A stretch of DNA of 20,078 nucleotides from Opitutaceae bacterium (GTDB lineage: Bacteria > Verrucomicrobiota > Verrucomicrobiia > Opitutales > Opitutaceae). Location of the stretch: contig SYDD01000224.1 in assembly GCA_005786775.1 (NCBI GenBank), positions 1-20,078 of the forward strand, in the 5' to 3' direction. Shown one piece after another: positions 1-7,892 of the stretch. Under the pieces are notes generated by a model, which was given only the letters and a program-made list of their open reading frames with translations, had not been told where the DNA came from and did not search any database. Numbering within the stretch: the first letter of the stretch is position 1; every line of letters begins with the position of its first letter. Position numbers and translations under genes: made by a program.

Positions 1-248
1 CCGCTCGGATCCGAGCGGATCACGGCGGCCTTGGCCGGTTCGCGGTTGATCAGATTGTTTTCCGCCCGCTCAACAACTTCCTGCACGGTAAGCGTTTCCG
101 GAGTCGAACCCGTCTGGTTCGGTAGCATCAGCAGCGCGACCACGGCCGCGGCGAGCGCGAGCCAGAAGAACAACATCTTCGGCTGAAAACGTTCCGGCGG
201 AAGATTCTTGAGGGGGCGACGCGGCTTCTTGGAGTCGGAGTCAGACAT
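1..248 (-). CDS. ftsH: ATP-dependent zinc metalloprotease FtsH, N-terminal part (runs off the left edge)
   Basis: Only the first 82 codons are in the window. The ATG lies at 248-246 and the protein begins MSDSDSKKPRRPLKNLPPER. This basic, proline-rich cytoplasmic leader is followed by one hydrophobic segment at about residues 25-43 (MLFFWLALAAAVVALLMLP). That fits the first transmembrane helix of FtsH, a membrane-anchored AAA+ protease that degrades misfolded membrane and short-lived cytosolic proteins. A periplasmic stretch begins after the helix. The AAA+ and zinc-protease domains would lie outside the window, so the call rests on N-terminal resemblance to verrucomicrobial FtsH as I remember it and on the tilS-ftsH gene order, which is common in bacteria. 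It follows tilS by 46 bp on the same strand, so co-transcription is likely. Another single-pass membrane protein cannot be excluded. Confidence 0.75.
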   Translation of the reverse strand, partial: MSDSDSKKPRRPLKNLPPERFQPKMLFFWLALAAAVVALLMLPNQTGSTPETLTVQEVVERAENNLINREPAKAAVIRSDPS

Positions 249-294
249 CACAGGGTGGACTTTCCCCAGACCGTGAGTGTTCCCCCGGGCTAAG

Positions 295-1326
295 TCAACG
301 GGCCCGCCTTCGTTTTTTCGCCCCCTGACCCTCGGCAATTGCGTAGCGCAGGAAGCGGCCGTCGGAAGCGGCGAACCCCTTCCGCCCGAGGCTCTGCCGC
401 CAAGTACCGCCCCGCAGAAGGCCTGCCAGCAGGGCATCGACGGCCTGCCGGGAAGGCTCGCCCGCCGCCGGATGCCGCCGGAGCCAGCGGTGAAGGGCCC
501 GGCGCCAAAGGGCCGCGGGCCGTCCCGCCAACCGGGAAAGATTCAGGCGTCCGTCCCGCTCGAGCGGGCGGAGCTCATCCACCCAACGCTCCAGAGCGGC
601 ATCATCCTCCTCGAGCAGGCGGCGCGCAAGGGCGGCCCCAGCCACAGCGTCTCGCCCGGCTGCCCGTTCCCAGCGGCCCACCACCTGCTGACGGATACGG
701 TTGCGGAAGTAGCGCGGGGAGCCATTGGAGGCGTCCTCCCGCCACGGGCAGCGGGCGGCGCGCAGGAGCCGCCGCAACTCCTCCGCGCTCACGCCCAGCA
801 GCGGACGGAGGAAGCGACGGCCGTCCGTGAAGGTTTGCACCGGGCGCGGCGCCGCGAGGCCCGCCGTGCCGCTCCCCCGGGCGAGGCGCATCAGCATCCC
901 CTCGGCGACATCCTGCTGCTGGTGTCCCAGCCAGACGATGCGGGCGTGGCGCGCAAAGAAAGCCAGCCGGTCCGCGCGGAGCTGGGCCTCGCCCGTCCCC
1001 ACGGCCGCGGCGGATCGGCGGCCGGTTCGGAAGCGGATGCCAAGCGCCCGGCACCACCGGCGGCACGCGTCGGCGTCCGCCTGGGCGGCCGCCCCGCGGA
1101 GGCCGTGGTTGAAGTGCAGCGCCAGCAGGCGCCGCCCTGGCCAGTGCGCGTGGAGCGCGAGCAGCAGGGCCAGAGAGTCGGCCCCGCCGGAAAAGCCCAC
1201 GCCCCAGAGCTCCGCCCGCGGCCGCCCGCGCGTCCACGCGAGCACCGCCGGCTCCAGCCGTTCCCGCGGCAGCAGCGCGCCGAAGCGCGCCGCGGCCTCA
1301 CGCAAAGCTGAGGAATTCCCGGCCAA
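295..1326 (-). CDS. tilS: tRNA(Ile)-lysidine synthetase TilS
   Basis: TilS uses ATP and lysine to convert C34 of the CAU anticodon of a minor tRNA-Ile to lysidine, so that it reads AUA. The N-type PP-loop ATPase signature SGGADS is at residues 46-51. It is followed by conserved TilS-type segments: LHFNHGLRG, then LGHQQQDVAEGMLMRLARGSG, then the FLRPLLGVS region. The protein is 343 residues, shorter than the roughly 430 of E. coli TilS, so the far C-terminal domain is reduced or absent. There is no ATG in the right place. The best start is the TTG at 1326, which makes the gene overlap the 3' end of serS by 29 bp, consistent with translational coupling. The 5' end is therefore less certain than the identity. 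It lies between serS and ftsH, a usual housekeeping context. Confidence 0.93.
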   Translation of the reverse strand: MAGNSSALREAAARFGALLPRERLEPAVLAWTRGRPRAELWGVGFSGGADSLALLLALHAHWPGRRLLALHFNHGLRGAAAQADADACRRWCRALGIRFRTGRRSAAAVGTGEAQLRADRLAFFARHARIVWLGHQQQDVAEGMLMRLARGSGTAGLAAPRPVQTFTDGRRFLRPLLGVSAEELRRLLRAARCPWREDASNGSPRYFRNRIRQQVVGRWERAAGRDAVAGAALARRLLEEDDAALERWVDELRPLERDGRLNLSRLAGRPAALWRRALHRWLRRHPAAGEPSRQAVDALLAGLLRGGTWRQSLGRKGFAASDGRFLRYAIAEGQGAKKRRRAR

Positions 1327-2569
1327 AATGGGGCACCAGCGCGTCCGGGATCTTTACCCGGCCGTCGGCCTGGAGGTTATTCTCCAGCAGCGCCGCGAGG
1401 ACCCGCGGCACCGCCAGCCCGGACCCGTTGAGCGTGTGCACCAGCTCCGGCCGACCCGATTCGCGGGAACGGAAACGGATCTGGGCGCGGCGCGCCTGGA
1501 AGGTCTCGAAGTTGGAGCAGCTCGACACCTCGAGCCACCGCTTCTGGCCGGCCGACCAGACCTCGAGGTCGTACTTTTTGGACTGCACGAAGCCGAGGTC
1601 GCCGCCGCACATCAGGAGCACCCGGTACGGCAGGCCCAGACCTCGCAGCAGCCGCTCAGCGTCGTCCCGGAGCTTGTCCAGCTCGATGTAGCTCTGCGTC
1701 GGGTGGACCCACTTGAGCATCTCCACCTTGTCGAACTGGTGGAGCCGGTTCAGCCCGCGCACATCCTTGCCGTAGCTGCCCGCCTCCCGGCGGAAGCAGG
1801 GCGTGTAGGCGCACCGGTACACCGGCAGCGCCGACTCCTCGAGGATCTCGTCCCGGAAGAAGTTCGTCAGCGGCACCTCCGCCGTGGGCACCGCGTACAG
1901 GTGGTCGGGCGTCGTCTCGTACATCTGGCCCTCCTTGTCCGGGAGCTGCCCGGTGGCGGTCGCGCTGGCGGCGTTGACCAGAACGGGCGGGTTCACCTCC
2001 ACGTAACCCGCGCGGCCGTTCTCCTCGAGGAAGTAGCGCAGCAGGGCGCGGACGATGCGGGCGCCATCCCCGACGTAGAACGGGAAGCCCGCGCCCGTCA
2101 CCTTGGCGCCGCGGTTGAAGTCGAACAGCCGCTCGAAGCCGGAAATCTCCCAGTGCGGCACCGCGTGCGGCGAGACCGCGGCGCAGTCGCCGTGGGTCGA
2201 GAAGACGACGTTGTCCTCCGGGGTGCGCCCCTCGGGCACGCTCGCGTGCGGCAGGTTCGGCACCGTCAGCATCGCGTGGTGGAAACGCTCCTCCAGCTCT
2301 TTCAGCTGGCCCTCGCGCTCCTTCACCGAGGCGGACACCGCGCGCATCTCGGCGACCTTGGCGGTGAACTCGGGCGAGCCCTTGGGCAGGGCGGCCATCG
2401 CGGTGTTGGCGGCCTTCTGCGCGGCGCGCAGGGACTCGACCTCCTGCAGCTTGCCCCGCCACGCGGCATCGGCCGCGAGGACCGCATCGAGGTCCACCTC
2501 GAGGTGTTTCTTGGCGATCGCCGCGCGGACAAGATCGGGCGATTCGCGGAGGAGCTTCGGGTCAATCAT
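1298..2569 (-). CDS. serS: Serine--tRNA ligase
   Basis: This class II aminoacyl-tRNA synthetase charges tRNA-Ser (and tRNA-Sec where present) with serine in the cytosol. It is 423 residues, the normal family length. The N-terminal 100 or so residues are charged and heptad-like, matching the antiparallel coiled-coil arm that contacts the long variable arm of tRNA-Ser. The serine-binding TAE motif is at residues 229-231. Class II motif 2 follows as CFRREAGSYGKD and RLHQFDKVEM. Motif 3 is near the C-terminus, with GSGLAVPRVLAALLENN. The ATG at 2569 begins MIDPKLLRE, a typical SerRS start. It sits 13 bp after the stop of the glycosyltransferase gene, with no clear Shine-Dalgarno sequence, suggesting read-through from upstream. 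Its 3' end overlaps tilS. Confidence 0.98.
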   Translation of the reverse strand: MIDPKLLRESPDLVRAAIAKKHLEVDLDAVLAADAAWRGKLQEVESLRAAQKAANTAMAALPKGSPEFTAKVAEMRAVSASVKEREGQLKELEERFHHAMLTVPNLPHASVPEGRTPEDNVVFSTHGDCAAVSPHAVPHWEISGFERLFDFNRGAKVTGAGFPFYVGDGARIVRALLRYFLEENGRAGYVEVNPPVLVNAASATATGQLPDKEGQMYETTPDHLYAVPTAEVPLTNFFRDEILEESALPVYRCAYTPCFRREAGSYGKDVRGLNRLHQFDKVEMLKWVHPTQSYIELDKLRDDAERLLRGLGLPYRVLLMCGGDLGFVQSKKYDLEVWSAGQKRWLEVSSCSNFETFQARRAQIRFRSRESGRPELVHTLNGSGLAVPRVLAALLENNLQADGRVKIPDALVPHFGREFLSFA

Positions 2570-2582
2570 ATGAGAAAGGGGT

Positions 2583-3539
2583 TCACGTGCGCCGGGCCCT
2601 AGCGCGCTGGAAGCGAGCGTACACTTCCTTCGCCGCCAGCAGGCGTAGGTCGCCCACGGGAGCCTGGACTACGACGTGGTCGGGTGCGTTGAGCGGATAC
2701 GGGCCGAACAGCCGGGGGTCGGTGGGACCGAAGATGCCCATCACGGGGACGCCTAGCGCCGCCGCGAGGTGCATCGGACCGCTGTCGTTGGCGATCACCC
2801 ACTCCGCCCGGCGGATCAGCGCAGGCAGAGAGACGAGGCTAGTGTTGCCCGTAAGGTTGAAGAATTGGCCCGCCGGGAAAGCCCCCCGGTCGTGGACGTA
2901 ACTGCTGCCCGCCCAGACCACCTTGCGGGAGCGGTCCTCGCGCAGGATGAATTCGGTGAGCTGCTTGAAGCCGTTCCAACATTTCTCGGCGCGGCGGCTA
3001 TCCACGAACATCAAAATCGGCCGGCCGCCCCCCCGGCCATCCGCGAAACGCAGGCTCAGCCCCTCGACGGGCCGGAAGCTCAGGGTACCGCGCAACTCCG
3101 CCTTGGCGCCCAGCACGGGGCAGAACTGAAGCAGAATCTCAAGGGCGTGGCTCTGCCGACCGTCGCGAGGAAGCGGTACGCGCTCGCCGTAAAACAGCCC
3201 CGAGCACTCGCGCGCGTCCGACCGCCCCACCTTGCGGTCGGCATGCACCCGCGAAGTGAGCAGACCCGTGCGCAGGAGACCCTGGAGGTCGAAGACAAAG
3301 TCGAAATGCTTCCGCCGCAGTTCACGGGTCAGGCGCAGGAACCCCTTCGCGCCGCCGCCACGCTCGAAGATGTGCACCTCGTCGACCGCGGTGCAGGCGC
3401 GCACGATCGGCGCGAAGATCTCGCGCACGACCCACGAGATCCGCAACCCCTCGACCTGCGCCTTCAACGACGCGGCCACCTGCAACCCGTGGACGATGTC
3501 CCCGAGGGAGGAGGGCTTGATGATGAGGAGCTCAGTCAT
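2583..3539 (-). CDS. Glycosyltransferase family 9 protein (ADP-heptose:LPS heptosyltransferase-like)
   Basis: The protein is 318 residues with a GT-B, family 9 pattern. Its start, LLIIKPSSLGDIVHGLQVA, is the hallmark N-terminus of heptosyltransferases. The C-terminal half carries the nucleotide-sugar site: WVIANDSGPMHLAAALGVPV followed by MGIFGPTDPRLFGPY. By family, it should transfer heptose (or a related sugar) from an ADP-sugar to the lipopolysaccharide core at the cytoplasmic face of the inner membrane. Whether it acts as heptosyltransferase I, II or on another acceptor cannot be told from sequence alone. It is the first gene of the run to serS, tilS and ftsH (13 bp to serS). The ATG at 3539 lies 81 bp from the stop of the upstream oxidoreductase gene, and a long hairpin lies between them. 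Confidence 0.9.
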   Translation of the reverse strand: MTELLIIKPSSLGDIVHGLQVAASLKAQVEGLRISWVVREIFAPIVRACTAVDEVHIFERGGGAKGFLRLTRELRRKHFDFVFDLQGLLRTGLLTSRVHADRKVGRSDARECSGLFYGERVPLPRDGRQSHALEILLQFCPVLGAKAELRGTLSFRPVEGLSLRFADGRGGGRPILMFVDSRRAEKCWNGFKQLTEFILREDRSRKVVWAGSSYVHDRGAFPAGQFFNLTGNTSLVSLPALIRRAEWVIANDSGPMHLAAALGVPVMGIFGPTDPRLFGPYPLNAPDHVVVQAPVGDLRLLAAKEVYARFQRARARRT

Positions 3540-3567
3540 GGACGCCGGAAAGCGTCCAAGGCACCGG

Positions 3568-3607
3568 CGCCGCCGCGCCGAGGCAACCCCTTTTCGGCGC
3601 GGCGGCG
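3568..3607 (-). terminator. Long GC-rich hairpin between the oxidoreductase and glycosyltransferase genes
   Basis: A perfect 14-bp inverted repeat (3568-3581 with 3594-3607, arm CGCCGCCGCGCCGA) encloses a 12-base loop. It lies directly downstream of the oxidoreductase stop on the minus strand and upstream of the glycosyltransferase start. No T-run follows it on either strand, so it is not a standard intrinsic terminator. It may act as a transcript 3'-end stabiliser, or as a weak terminator helped by Rho. Confidence 0.45.
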
Positions 3608-3620
3608 GCCCGGGCGCAGA

Positions 3621-5075
3621 TCAGACCTTCGCCGCGGAGGGGATCTCGAAGCCCTTGTGGTTGGGATCCTGGAGGAGCGCGTTGGCCTCGGCCGCGAACT
3701 CGCCGGTGTGCCGCTCGGCCGCCGGGTCAAAGGTCAGCCAGGGCCCCACCACGTACTCGGCCCCGTTCTCCGGGACGCCCGCGCCGTCACGCATCATCTC
3801 GTGGAGTTTCAGGAAATGCTCCGCGGCGGCCGCATTGTCCCCAAAGCGCCCGGCCTTCGCGTTGAACGGCACCTTCCGGCCGAGCCGGTAGGAATTGTTC
3901 ATCAGGTGCCCCAGCACACTGGCGTAGTGCGACTCGGCGGCGTTGCCATTGGCCATCTCGGGCTTGCCCGCGCGGCAGGCCGCGATGAACGAGCCCCAGT
4001 TGCCGCCCGGGGTGACTTGGCCCGGCGGGAGGTCGAGCTTCTCCCCCTTGGCGCTGCCCTTGGCGAAGTACGTTCCATCGACGATGCGGCCACCGTCCTC
4101 GAAGTAATATTCGTTCTTCACCTGGTGGACGTACCCCGGGTGGTTCACATTGCGGACGTTGAAGAACACCTGCTGGCCGTTCGGATACTCAGCGATGGCG
4201 AACATCGTGTTCGGCGTCTCACCCTGGTCGTTCCACTTGAAGCGCCCGCCCAGCGCCATCACGCGCACGGGGTTGGTCAGCTTCGGGTCGAGCGCCCAGC
4301 GGGCGACGTCCAGCTGGTGCGTGCCCTGGTTGTTCATATCCCCGTTGCCGGTGGCCCAGAACCAGTGCCAGTTGTAGTGGACGAGGTTCGGGTGGTACGC
4401 CGTCTGCGCCGGGCCGCGCCACAGGTTCCAGTCGAGCCCCGCCGGCGGCGCGCCCGCGGGCTTCATCCCGATCGTGTCGCGCGGCTTGCAGCAGTACCCG
4501 TAGGAAACTTTGAGGCGCCCGAACTTGCCCGCCTGGATCGCCGCGTGGAGGCCCGCCAGCTTCGCGTCGCTGCGGCGCTGGGTGCCGTGCTGGATAACCA
4601 CCCCGTACTTCTGCTGCGCGGCCACCACCACCCGGCCCTCGACCACGTCGTGGCTCATCGGCTTCTCCACGTACACGTGCTTGCCCGCCTGCGCTGCCCA
4701 GATGGTCATCAGCGAATGCCAATGGTTCGGGGCCGCGATAGAGATGGCGTCCAGATTGGGATCGGCCAGCGCCTTCCGCACATCCGCGACACCCTGCGGG
4801 GTGTAGCGGCCCTGCACCCGCTCCTGCACGTTCTTGAGGGTCCGCTCCAGCACGCGCTGGTCGGGGTCGATCAGATACGCGATCTCGACGTTGGGCTGCT
4901 CCAGCCAGCCGGAGATATGGCTCTTGCCGCGGCCGTTGAGGCCAGCGACGGCAATGCGCAGGCGGTTGTTGGCGCCGACAACCCGCGCGGCCGAACGGGT
5001 GCCGCCCAGCAGGGCGAGCGAACCGGCGGCGAACGCGGACTGGCGGAGGAAGGTGCGGCGGGGCAACAGGGTCAT
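3621..5075 (-). CDS. Gfo/Idh/MocA family oxidoreductase with Tat signal
   Basis: This is a predicted NAD(P)-dependent sugar or polyol oxidoreductase of 484 residues. The N-terminus has a twin-arginine signal (RRTFLRQ at residues 6-12) followed by a hydrophobic stretch, so the protein is probably exported folded to the periplasm with its cofactor. The Rossmann segment starts at LRIAVAGLNGRGKSHISGW. The family's EKP motif is at residues 137-139 (VEKPMSHD), carrying the conserved lysine. A later GTHQLDVARW segment resembles the metal-independent active-site His/Asp pattern of the family. I chose the ATG at 5075 because it is immediately followed by the Tat motif; the open frame continues upstream but has no signal-like start. 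Such secreted Gfo/Idh/MocA proteins are abundant in Verrucomicrobiota and Planctomycetota that degrade polysaccharides. The substrate cannot be inferred. Confidence 0.93.
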   Translation of the reverse strand: MTLLPRRTFLRQSAFAAGSLALLGGTRSAARVVGANNRLRIAVAGLNGRGKSHISGWLEQPNVEIAYLIDPDQRVLERTLKNVQERVQGRYTPQGVADVRKALADPNLDAISIAAPNHWHSLMTIWAAQAGKHVYVEKPMSHDVVEGRVVVAAQQKYGVVIQHGTQRRSDAKLAGLHAAIQAGKFGRLKVSYGYCCKPRDTIGMKPAGAPPAGLDWNLWRGPAQTAYHPNLVHYNWHWFWATGNGDMNNQGTHQLDVARWALDPKLTNPVRVMALGGRFKWNDQGETPNTMFAIAEYPNGQQVFFNVRNVNHPGYVHQVKNEYYFEDGGRIVDGTYFAKGSAKGEKLDLPPGQVTPGGNWGSFIAACRAGKPEMANGNAAESHYASVLGHLMNNSYRLGRKVPFNAKAGRFGDNAAAAEHFLKLHEMMRDGAGVPENGAEYVVGPWLTFDPAAERHTGEFAAEANALLQDPNHKGFEIPSAAKV

Positions 5076-5182
5076 GGCAGGATACGGGGGTGAAACGGAC
5101 GGGGTGAATGCGCCGGCGGGGAACCGGCTCCGAATGCGCCATCCCAGCGTCGGGCGCCCGGGCAGGTCAAGCCCGGCCCCGC

Positions 5183-7747
5183 TCACCGCCACTCGTGCCG
5201 GGGGTAGCGGCGCGACAACTCCGCGCGCACCTTCGGGTACATCTCCCGCCAGAACGCGCCCAGGTCCTCCGTCACCTGGATCGGCCGGTGGTTGGGCGCC
5301 AGCACCTCGATGCGCACCAGCACCCGCCCGTGGCCCACCGCGAACCGGCCCTCGATGCCGTACAATTCTTGGATCCGCGCGCTCAGCACCGGCGGTCCCT
5401 CCGCCGCGTAGGTCAGCCGCGCGCGGCGGCCATTCGCCATTACGAGGCGCTCCGGCAGGTAATCGTCGAGCACCGCCAATTGCTCGGCCGTCAGCCACTC
5501 GCGCAAGACGGGCAGTACAGGCTTATCTTTTAAGTCGCGGTACCCGCGCTCGCCGTAACAAACCTGCTCAATCAGAGTCGCCCGATCAGCGGGGGTGATG
5601 GGCGAAACCTCCAGCTCCGGGAACCACTCGGCCAGCCGGTTCACCCGGATAATCCATTGCTCGACCGCCTCGTCCCAACCCTCTAGGCGAATGCGGCCCG
5701 CGAGGACCTCGCGCGCCAACAGCGCGGCCGCGGCCGAGGCGGGCACGTCGTCGCCCCCGGCGCGACACTCCAGCACCAGATCGCGAAAACGGCGCTCCCG
5801 TCGGGCCACCACCCGGCGCGCCTGCTCATCGTAAACCACGCCCTGGGTCTCCTGGTAATCCTCCGGAAACAGCTCCCGCAGCCAGGCCTCCTCGACGGCG
5901 GTCGCCTGCGAGAGCAAGGTCGTGACCTCCCCTCCCCGCCCGCCCACCTCGCTGATTTCCGCGGCCACGAACAGGGGCGATCCCTGCACGCAGCTCTCCC
6001 GGGCCAGCATTCCCCGCCGCTGGTGCACCAGCTCGCAGCGCAGGGTCCCCGCGTCGAGCCGCCGCGCGAGCTGGTCGGAGAAGCCGGCCAAAATGCACTT
6101 CCGCAGCGCGTCCGGGTCCGCCGAACGCTCCTCGACGGGCAGGCCCTCCGCCGCCGCGATCTCGAGGAACTGGGCCAGCAATGGCCCGACCTGGCGCGCG
6201 GCCTGCGCATGGATGCCGAGACGCCGGCACGCCTCCAGCTCGAACCCGCACCGCCGGGCCTCCTCCCACGCCGCGCGCTGCAGCAGAAAGTCGCTCGTGC
6301 GCTCCTCGCCCAGGGTATCCTCCCGCGCCTGCTCTACCTCGCGCGAGACCCCGCGCACCAGCAACCCGCGCCCCTGCGCCAGCGCCGCCACCAGCGCGGC
6401 ATCGCGGACACACCCCGCCGCCTCCGCCGCGAGGAACATCCGCGCGTAACGCGGGTGCACGGGAAACCGCAGCATCCGCCGCCCCACCTCGGTGATCGCC
6501 CGGTGTCCGCCCGCCGGCCCCGGCGCGCCCAGGGCCCCGAGGTCCGCGAGCAGCAGTTCCGCGCGCTCGAGGGCCCGCGGCTCCGGCCGCTCCAGCCAGG
6601 GGAAGGAAACGATGTCGTCGATCCCCGCGGCCTTGAGCGTGAGGACCACCTCCGAGAGGTCCAGCCGCCGCACCTCCGGCACTTCCTGGGGCGCGCGCTG
6701 GGCGTGCTCCCGCTCCGTCCACAGGCGGACGCAGACGCCCGGCGCGGTCCGGCCCGCCCGCCCCGCCCGCTGGTCCGCGCTCGCCGCCGAGATCCGCTCG
6801 ACGAGCAGCGTGTTGATGCCGCGCTGCGGATCGAAGCGCGCGATGCGCGCTAGGCCCGAGTCGACCACCGCGGTCACCCCGTCGATGGTCAGCGAGGTCT
6901 CCGCCACGTTGGTGGCGACGATGATCTTCCGGGCCGCGTGACGCGCGACCGCGCGGTCCTGCGCCTCCGGGGAAAGCTCCCCGTGCAAGGGCAGCGCCAG
7001 GCAGCCGCGCAACCCGCGCGCGGCGTCGAGGGCCTGCAGGGTCCGGCTGATCTCATAGGCGCCGGGCATAAACACCAGCAGGTCCCCCGGGGTGGCGGCC
7101 GCGACCCGCTCGCACTCCCGCGCCGCGGCCTCCCACACCGGCTCCTGCTCAAAGTTCACCGGCCGCGCCTGGTACTCGATCCGCACCGGGTGGGTACGCC
7201 CCCGCGAGACCAGCGTCTCGCACGGCGCCAGGTAGGTGGCCAAGCTCCCAGTATCTAGGGTCGCGGACATCACGATAATTCGTAGGTCCGGCCGGACCGT
7301 ACCTTGGATCTGCAGGGCCCGCGCGAGGGTGATATCCCCGTGCAGGTGCCGCTCGTGAAACTCGTCAAACACCAGCGCCGCCACCCCGGGCAAGGAGGGA
7401 TCGAAGGTCATCTGACGCAGTAGAATCCCCTCGGTGACGAACCGAATCCGCGTCCGCGCGCTGACCCGCGACTCGAGCCGGATCTGGTAGCCGACGCCCT
7501 CGCCCAGCCGCGTCCCGGCCTCCTCGGCGACGCGCGCCGCCAGCATCCGTGCGGCCAGGCGCCGCGGCTGAAGCACGACCGCCTGCCCCGCCTCGCCCAG
7601 CAGCCCGTGCCGCCAGAGCCACTGCGGGATCTGGGTAGACTTGCCCGAGCCGGTCGGAGCCTGCACCACGAGACGGTTGCCCTGCCGCAAGGCCGCGACG
7701 AGGGCGGACTCGAGTTCGTAGATGGGCAGATCCGGGATCGACGGCAT
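5183..7747 (-). CDS. hrpB: ATP-dependent RNA helicase HrpB
   Basis: This DEAH-box helicase has 854 residues, close to the usual HrpB length. Visible motifs, in order, are the Walker A APTGSGKST at 30-38, VFDEFHERH (DEFH variant at 128-131), SATLD at 161-165, TNVAETSLTIDGV, and DQRAGRAGRTAPGVCVRLW (motif VI). The C-terminal half contains the HrpB-specific region, including ILAGFSDQLARR and a final FWREMYPKVRAELSRRYPRH. HrpB belongs to the DEAH/RHA group and is thought to act on RNA; its physiological role is poorly defined in most bacteria. The ATG at 7747 begins MPSIPDLPIYELESAL, the standard HrpB N-terminus. The frame is open further upstream, but that extension has no family similarity. The gene is divergent from the GMC dehydrogenase, with 145 bp between the starts. 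Confidence 0.95.
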   Translation of the reverse strand: MPSIPDLPIYELESALVAALRQGNRLVVQAPTGSGKSTQIPQWLWRHGLLGEAGQAVVLQPRRLAARMLAARVAEEAGTRLGEGVGYQIRLESRVSARTRIRFVTEGILLRQMTFDPSLPGVAALVFDEFHERHLHGDITLARALQIQGTVRPDLRIIVMSATLDTGSLATYLAPCETLVSRGRTHPVRIEYQARPVNFEQEPVWEAAARECERVAAATPGDLLVFMPGAYEISRTLQALDAARGLRGCLALPLHGELSPEAQDRAVARHAARKIIVATNVAETSLTIDGVTAVVDSGLARIARFDPQRGINTLLVERISAASADQRAGRAGRTAPGVCVRLWTEREHAQRAPQEVPEVRRLDLSEVVLTLKAAGIDDIVSFPWLERPEPRALERAELLLADLGALGAPGPAGGHRAITEVGRRMLRFPVHPRYARMFLAAEAAGCVRDAALVAALAQGRGLLVRGVSREVEQAREDTLGEERTSDFLLQRAAWEEARRCGFELEACRRLGIHAQAARQVGPLLAQFLEIAAAEGLPVEERSADPDALRKCILAGFSDQLARRLDAGTLRCELVHQRRGMLARESCVQGSPLFVAAEISEVGGRGGEVTTLLSQATAVEEAWLRELFPEDYQETQGVVYDEQARRVVARRERRFRDLVLECRAGGDDVPASAAAALLAREVLAGRIRLEGWDEAVEQWIIRVNRLAEWFPELEVSPITPADRATLIEQVCYGERGYRDLKDKPVLPVLREWLTAEQLAVLDDYLPERLVMANGRRARLTYAAEGPPVLSARIQELYGIEGRFAVGHGRVLVRIEVLAPNHRPIQVTEDLGAFWREMYPKVRAELSRRYPRHEWR

Positions 7748-7774
7748 AGGACGGCGCGGGCGCGCATCGCTCTG

Positions 7775-7796
7775 GGCCAACCACCCGGTGTTGGCC
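7775..7796. promoter_or_regulatory. Dyad-symmetric element in the hrpB/GMC divergent promoter region
   Basis: A perfect 7+7 inverted repeat, GGCCAAC (7775-7781) and GTTGGCC (7790-7796), has an 8-base spacer and lies in the 145-bp region between two divergent starts. Its position and symmetry suit an operator for a dimeric regulator, but no regulator gene is adjacent. At this GC content a short dyad can also arise by chance. Confidence 0.3.
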
Positions 7797-7892
7797 AATC
7801 CCAAATGCCGCGGCGCCACGCGCGCAGGATCCACTCGCCCGCCGGCCGGAAACGGCTGGATTCCCGCCCCGCCTTCCCCGAACCTGCTCGCG

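Noticed and set aside
725..2602. Long plus-strand open frame opposite tilS and serS
   Set aside because: It lies antisense to two clearly conserved genes and its product is Arg/Ala/His-rich without domains, the usual result of high GC content. The same holds for 2769-5093 and 16010-17611.
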